From NCBI GenBank assembly GCA_015521535.1, contig WAOA01000016.1:1-15341 (forward strand): a stretch of DNA of 15,341 nt, read 5' to 3'. The notes beneath the pieces are model-generated. The model was not told where the DNA came from, did not search any database, and saw only the letters and a list, made by a program, of their open reading frames with translations. Shown piece by piece: positions 12,604 to 15,341 of the stretch (positions within the stretch are counted from its first letter, which is position 1; every line of letters begins with the position of its first letter). The position numbers and the translations under genes were made by a program. The DNA is from Candidatus Aenigmatarchaeota archaeon. Lineage in GTDB: Archaea; Aenigmatarchaeota; Aenigmatarchaeia; Aenigmatarchaeales; SZUA-1535.

Positions 12604-15341
12604 TCACGCTATAACGCATTTGCTCCAACCACAATCATTACAGGTCATACACCCGCCCTGTGAAATTAAATTTGTACTTCCGCAGTTTTGGCATTTTCCA
12701 TTATTGTTATTATTAATAGATTTTATTCTTCCGTGCTCCAAAATTTCTTTATACCACTCTGGCATTTCTATACCGAGTTTTTTCAATATTTTCGGTGTAT
12801 TATTTTGTATCAATTTAACGGTTTCTTCTATTCTTCTATGCGAAACTTCTCCAGGGAGATAAATAACTTGTTTTGTTTTACTTCCTTCGCGGTAAATAGT
12901 TAACCCTTTGCATCCCATTTCGTGTGCCGCTATATATGCTTTATGAACATCATCATTACTAACCCAATCCGGCATATTTATCGTTTTACTTATACTGGTT
13001 GTTATCCAAAGTTGTGTAACCGCCTGAGCGCGTATATGGTCCCACCACGGAATGTCAAGAGCAGTGACAAAAATCTTCCTCATCTCTTCTGGAATTTCTT
13101 CTATACCCTGGACGCTACCTCCATTATCAGAAACTTTCTTTAAAATTTCTTCTCGGTATAAGCCATGATCCTTCAATTGCTTTTCGAATTCTACATCAAC
13201 ATAGAAAAACTCTCCTGCTACGACGTGCTTTTCAAAAACCAAAGCGAACTGTGGCTCTATGCCAGAAGATACGTCGAAAAACATTGAAATAGAGCCTGTT
13301 GGCGCTATCGTAGTTACTTCCACATTTCTTATTCCGTGTTCGGAAATGAGTTCTTTTAATTTGTTCCAATCGAGTGTCCATAAATCTTTATGATAGAATC
13401 CTTCAACAGGCATTTCACCTTTTGCATAAGAACTTTTTTCATACTCTGGGAAAACTCCGCGCTCTTTTGCGCGCTCTATAGAAGCGAGCATAGCAAAGTA
13501 AGTTAAATGCTCACACATTTTTCTTGTGAAATCAAAACCTTCTTCTGAATTATACGGTAATTTCAACGCGAATAAAGTGTCTGCCAATCCCATTATACCC
13601 AAGCCGATTTTTCTTCTTGTTTTTGTTTCCATTTCTATTTCGGGGAGAGGGAATTTATTTACATCTATAACATTATCCAGAAAACGATATGCTATTTTCA
13701 CAACTTTATCGTATTCATCCCAATCAAAATAGGTATTACCGTTCGCGTCTCTTTTAATAAAAGCGTATAGATTTATTGAACCGAGATTGCAGGATTCATA
13801 TGGATATAAAGGTTCTTCACCACAGTCATAGGAATATATTCCATTAGTTATCCAAGTATAGTAGGGTGGTGCTTTTATATCGAAGACTTCTTCTTTACCA
13901 ACATATTTTATTGAAATTACTTTCACGAAATTCTTGGATTTTCTATAAGTAGATTTTGATGAAAATATTTTTTCAAGTTTCCTTTCTTTGCTTCCTAAAA
14001 GTCCTATTTTTTCTTTGAAAAGGAGTGCATCCTTTCCGTTTATAAGAAGCCTGTAAGTCGGTTTTGTTAAATACCTTCTTCCTTTAATTTCCTTTCTTTC
14101 TGCGTTTTTCTCTTTTTTCAGTGTACTGTAAATACCGAAAGAGCATAGAAGTATCTGAACTTCTTCGAGAAGTTTTCTTGAAGTTGAAGATAATGAAATT
14201 GTTACGCTACCTTTAGCATCGTAAACACTTCCGTCCGCGCTGAACAATCCTCGCAAGAAAGCTGCCTGGGCTTTCTTGCTACTGAGAAAAATTATCCTAG
14301 GTATGCGCTTTTCTTTGCTTTTCGAACCATAAACGCCTGTAGTTTCTCTAATTCGGTTTGCAAAATCTTTTCGGCGGGTATCTACTATGAATTGTCCTTC
14401 AAAATTTGTTACAAAATTATGTCCAGTAAAATCTCGCAATTTATTTGTGAAATATTCTACTATTTCTTTTTCCTTTTCATCATGCAGGCGAACATGATTA
14501 GAAATGCTCAAACTTCCATCTCCTATCCAATATCCAAGAAATTCTGCGAAATCTTCATGAAGCGGTGAAGCGCGCGGAAATTCGCACTCTTCTATTACTA
14601 TTCTCAATTTTTCCCCTTCTTTTATTTCTTCAAGTTTTTTCCATCCGCTTTCTGTAAGGAATTTATGATCCTTTGTAACCTTAACTTTCATTCCGTTCTC
14701 AAGTTCAACCTCATAAATCTCCTGCACGCCGTTATTAAAAACCTCCTCTATCTCTGCCCATCCTTCCAGAGTCCAAACTTTCATGTCTTTTTTAAGTTCT
14801 CTTGCTTTAACAAGGCCGTGGTCAGTGGTTATTAAAGTGTCGCCTGTAACGCATGGATTAGTAGCTCTAATTTCACCTTTAGAATTAAGCATTACGTTTC
14901 TTCGATTTATATTATCTTTGAAAAGTACTCCTGGATCGCCAGTTTTCCATGCGAGATAAGAAACTTCTTCTAAGAATTTTCTTGGATCAAGATAAGCAAC
15001 TTTTTTTCCGGTTCTCGGATTAATCAAAGGATAGCGTTCTCCTTTTTTCCATGCATCCCAGAAAGCCTGATCAAGCATTACAGATATATTAAAGTTCTCG
15101 AACTCGCCTTCTTTATCCTTTGCGTGGATAAATTTCATTATATCAGGGTGCCACACTTCGAGAATTCCCATGTTCGCTCCACGACGTTTCCCGCCTTGTT
15201 TAACAACATCGGTTACAACATCTATTATACGCATAAAACTTACTGGACCGCTTGCAGTCCCACCTGTACTGGAAACACGATCACCTTCTGGTCTGAGTTT
15301 AGAGTAGTTTATTCCTATACCGCCGCCTGATTTAAAAATCA
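12604..15341 (-). CDS. nrdJ: Class II (adenosylcobalamin-dependent) ribonucleotide reductase with intein, 5' partial
   Basis: Reduces ribonucleotides to deoxyribonucleotides using a thiyl radical generated by adenosylcobalamin. The gene runs off the right edge; the frame is open to 15341. The visible part is 568 extein residues plus a 343-residue intein. Family blocks are SGGGIGINYSKLRP, STGGTASGPVSFM, GGKRRGANMGIL, ATNP+CGEEPLYPYESCNLGS and APTGSISM. In NPCGE the Cys is the radical residue, by comparison with NPCGE of Thermotoga NrdJ; the Cys of ESCNLGS is the presumed redox thiol, whose partner lies upstream of the window. The C-terminus has an N5 linker, then a Cys-rich zinc/redox tail (CQNC, CMTCNDCGWSKC). 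It is followed after four bases by the SemiSWEET pseudogene, then cobO. No start or promoter is visible. Confidence 0.95.
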   Translation of the reverse strand, partial: IFKSGGGIGINYSKLRPEGDRVSSTGGTASGPVSFMRIIDVVTDVVKQGGKRRGANMGILEVWHPDIMKFIHAKDKEGEFENFNISVMLDQAFWDAWKKGERYPLINPRTGKKVAYLDPRKFLEEVSYLAWKTGDPGVLFKDNINRRNVMLNSKGEIRATNPCVTGDTLITTDHGLVKARELKKDMKVWTLEGWAEIEEVFNNGVQEIYEVELENGMKVKVTKDHKFLTESGWKKLEEIKEGEKLRIVIEECEFPRASPLHEDFAEFLGYWIGDGSLSISNHVRLHDEKEKEIVEYFTNKLRDFTGHNFVTNFEGQFIVDTRRKDFANRIRETTGVYGSKSKEKRIPRIIFLSSKKAQAAFLRGLFSADGSVYDAKGSVTISLSSTSRKLLEEVQILLCSFGIYSTLKKEKNAERKEIKGRRYLTKPTYRLLINGKDALLFKEKIGLLGSKERKLEKIFSSKSTYRKSKNFVKVISIKYVGKEEVFDIKAPPYYTWITNGIYSYDCGEEPLYPYESCNLGSINLYAFIKRDANGNTYFDWDEYDKVVKIAYRFLDNVIDVNKFPLPEIEMETKTRRKIGLGIMGLADTLFALKLPYNSEEGFDFTRKMCEHLTYFAMLASIERAKERGVFPEYEKSSYAKGEMPVEGFYHKDLWTLDWNKLKELISEHGIRNVEVTTIAPTGSISMFFDVSSGIEPQFALVFEKHVVAGEFFYVDVEFEKQLKDHGLYREEILKKVSDNGGSVQGIEEIPEEMRKIFVTALDIPWWDHIRAQAVTQLWITTSISKTINMPDWVSNDDVHKAYIAAHEMGCKGLTIYREGSKTKQVIYLPGEVSHRRIEETVKLIQNNTPKILKKLGIEMPEWYKEILEHGRIKSINNNNNGKCQNCGSTNLISQGGCMTCNDCGWSKCVIA
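13825..14853 (-). other. LAGLIDADG intein within nrdJ (343 aa)
   Basis: The intein lies between ATNP and CGEEPL of the host protein, so the reductase needs splicing to work. It starts with C1 in CVTGDTLITT (block A). Block B is VTKDHKFLTESG with the T60-x2-H63 pair. The homing endonuclease has both dodecapeptides, FLGYWIGDGS (105-114, D112) and FLRGLFSADGS (199-209, D207), so it may be active. Block F ends in TWITNGIYSYD, followed by Cys+1. The usual end is His-Asn; here it is Tyr-Asp, and the upstream block F His is also Tyr (PPYYTW). Asp is encoded by GAC (13825-13827), one transition from AAC (Asn). Base use matches the host gene. Confidence 0.92.

Noticed and set aside
12588..12610. AGCGTG...CACGCT hairpin over the nrdJ stop as a terminator
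   Set aside because: There is no U-run after it on the minus strand, and the SemiSWEET start lies inside it. It may be incidental or affect coupling.
1..15341. tRNA, rRNA, C/D box RNA or CRISPR arrays
   Set aside because: No T-loop with cloverleaf, no conserved rRNA segment, no paired C/D boxes and no regularly spaced direct repeats were found by eye in the gaps.

Overview
The window is archaeal and AT-rich. Archaeal-type uS12 and uS7, RNA polymerase subunit L, Dph2, a PIN-ATPase-KH protein, a S26B-type signal peptidase and DUF99 all point this way. So do promoters in which a TATA box lies about 25-30 nt upstream of the start codon, giving nearly leaderless transcripts. Gene packing is tight, with several 4-47 nt overlaps. 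The content and divergent uS12 would fit a small-genome (DPANN-like) archaeon, but the lineage is an inference that I cannot test here.

Layout. Positions 1-531 hold no convincing gene but carry a 145-bp inverted-repeat element and a fragment of a related repeat. Minus-strand PINA (532-2370) shares a TATA region with a plus-strand 41-residue stand-alone TFB-type zinc ribbon (2432-2557). That ribbon converges on a minus-strand pair: an m5C RNA methyltransferase and its separate RsmF-C/PUA-like partner. A plus-strand DUF457/YdjM-like membrane protein follows. Then come the minus-strand units DUF99-signal peptidase, rpoL, and membrane protein-rhomboid-dph2. From 8102 the plus strand carries a B12-binding radical SAM gene with a Cys-rich partner, then rps12-rps7-Ham1-like NTPase.

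The right end, on the minus strand, appears to be an old operon: nrdJ (class II, adenosylcobalamin-dependent ribonucleotide reductase, truncated by the window edge), a SemiSWEET transporter gene, and cobO (corrinoid adenosyltransferase). The reductase needs the cofactor that CobO makes. The transporter gene is dead. It has three one-base homopolymer contractions and is split near its 3' end by a 146-bp MITE-like element with 8-bp target duplications. Removing the element in silico restores the C-terminus exactly.

Other points of interest are: a 343-residue LAGLIDADG intein in nrdJ inserted directly before the catalytic radical cysteine, ending in Asp with Tyr in place of the usual His; a uS12 in which two near-universal decoding-centre loops are altered; and the stand-alone mini-TFB ribbon.
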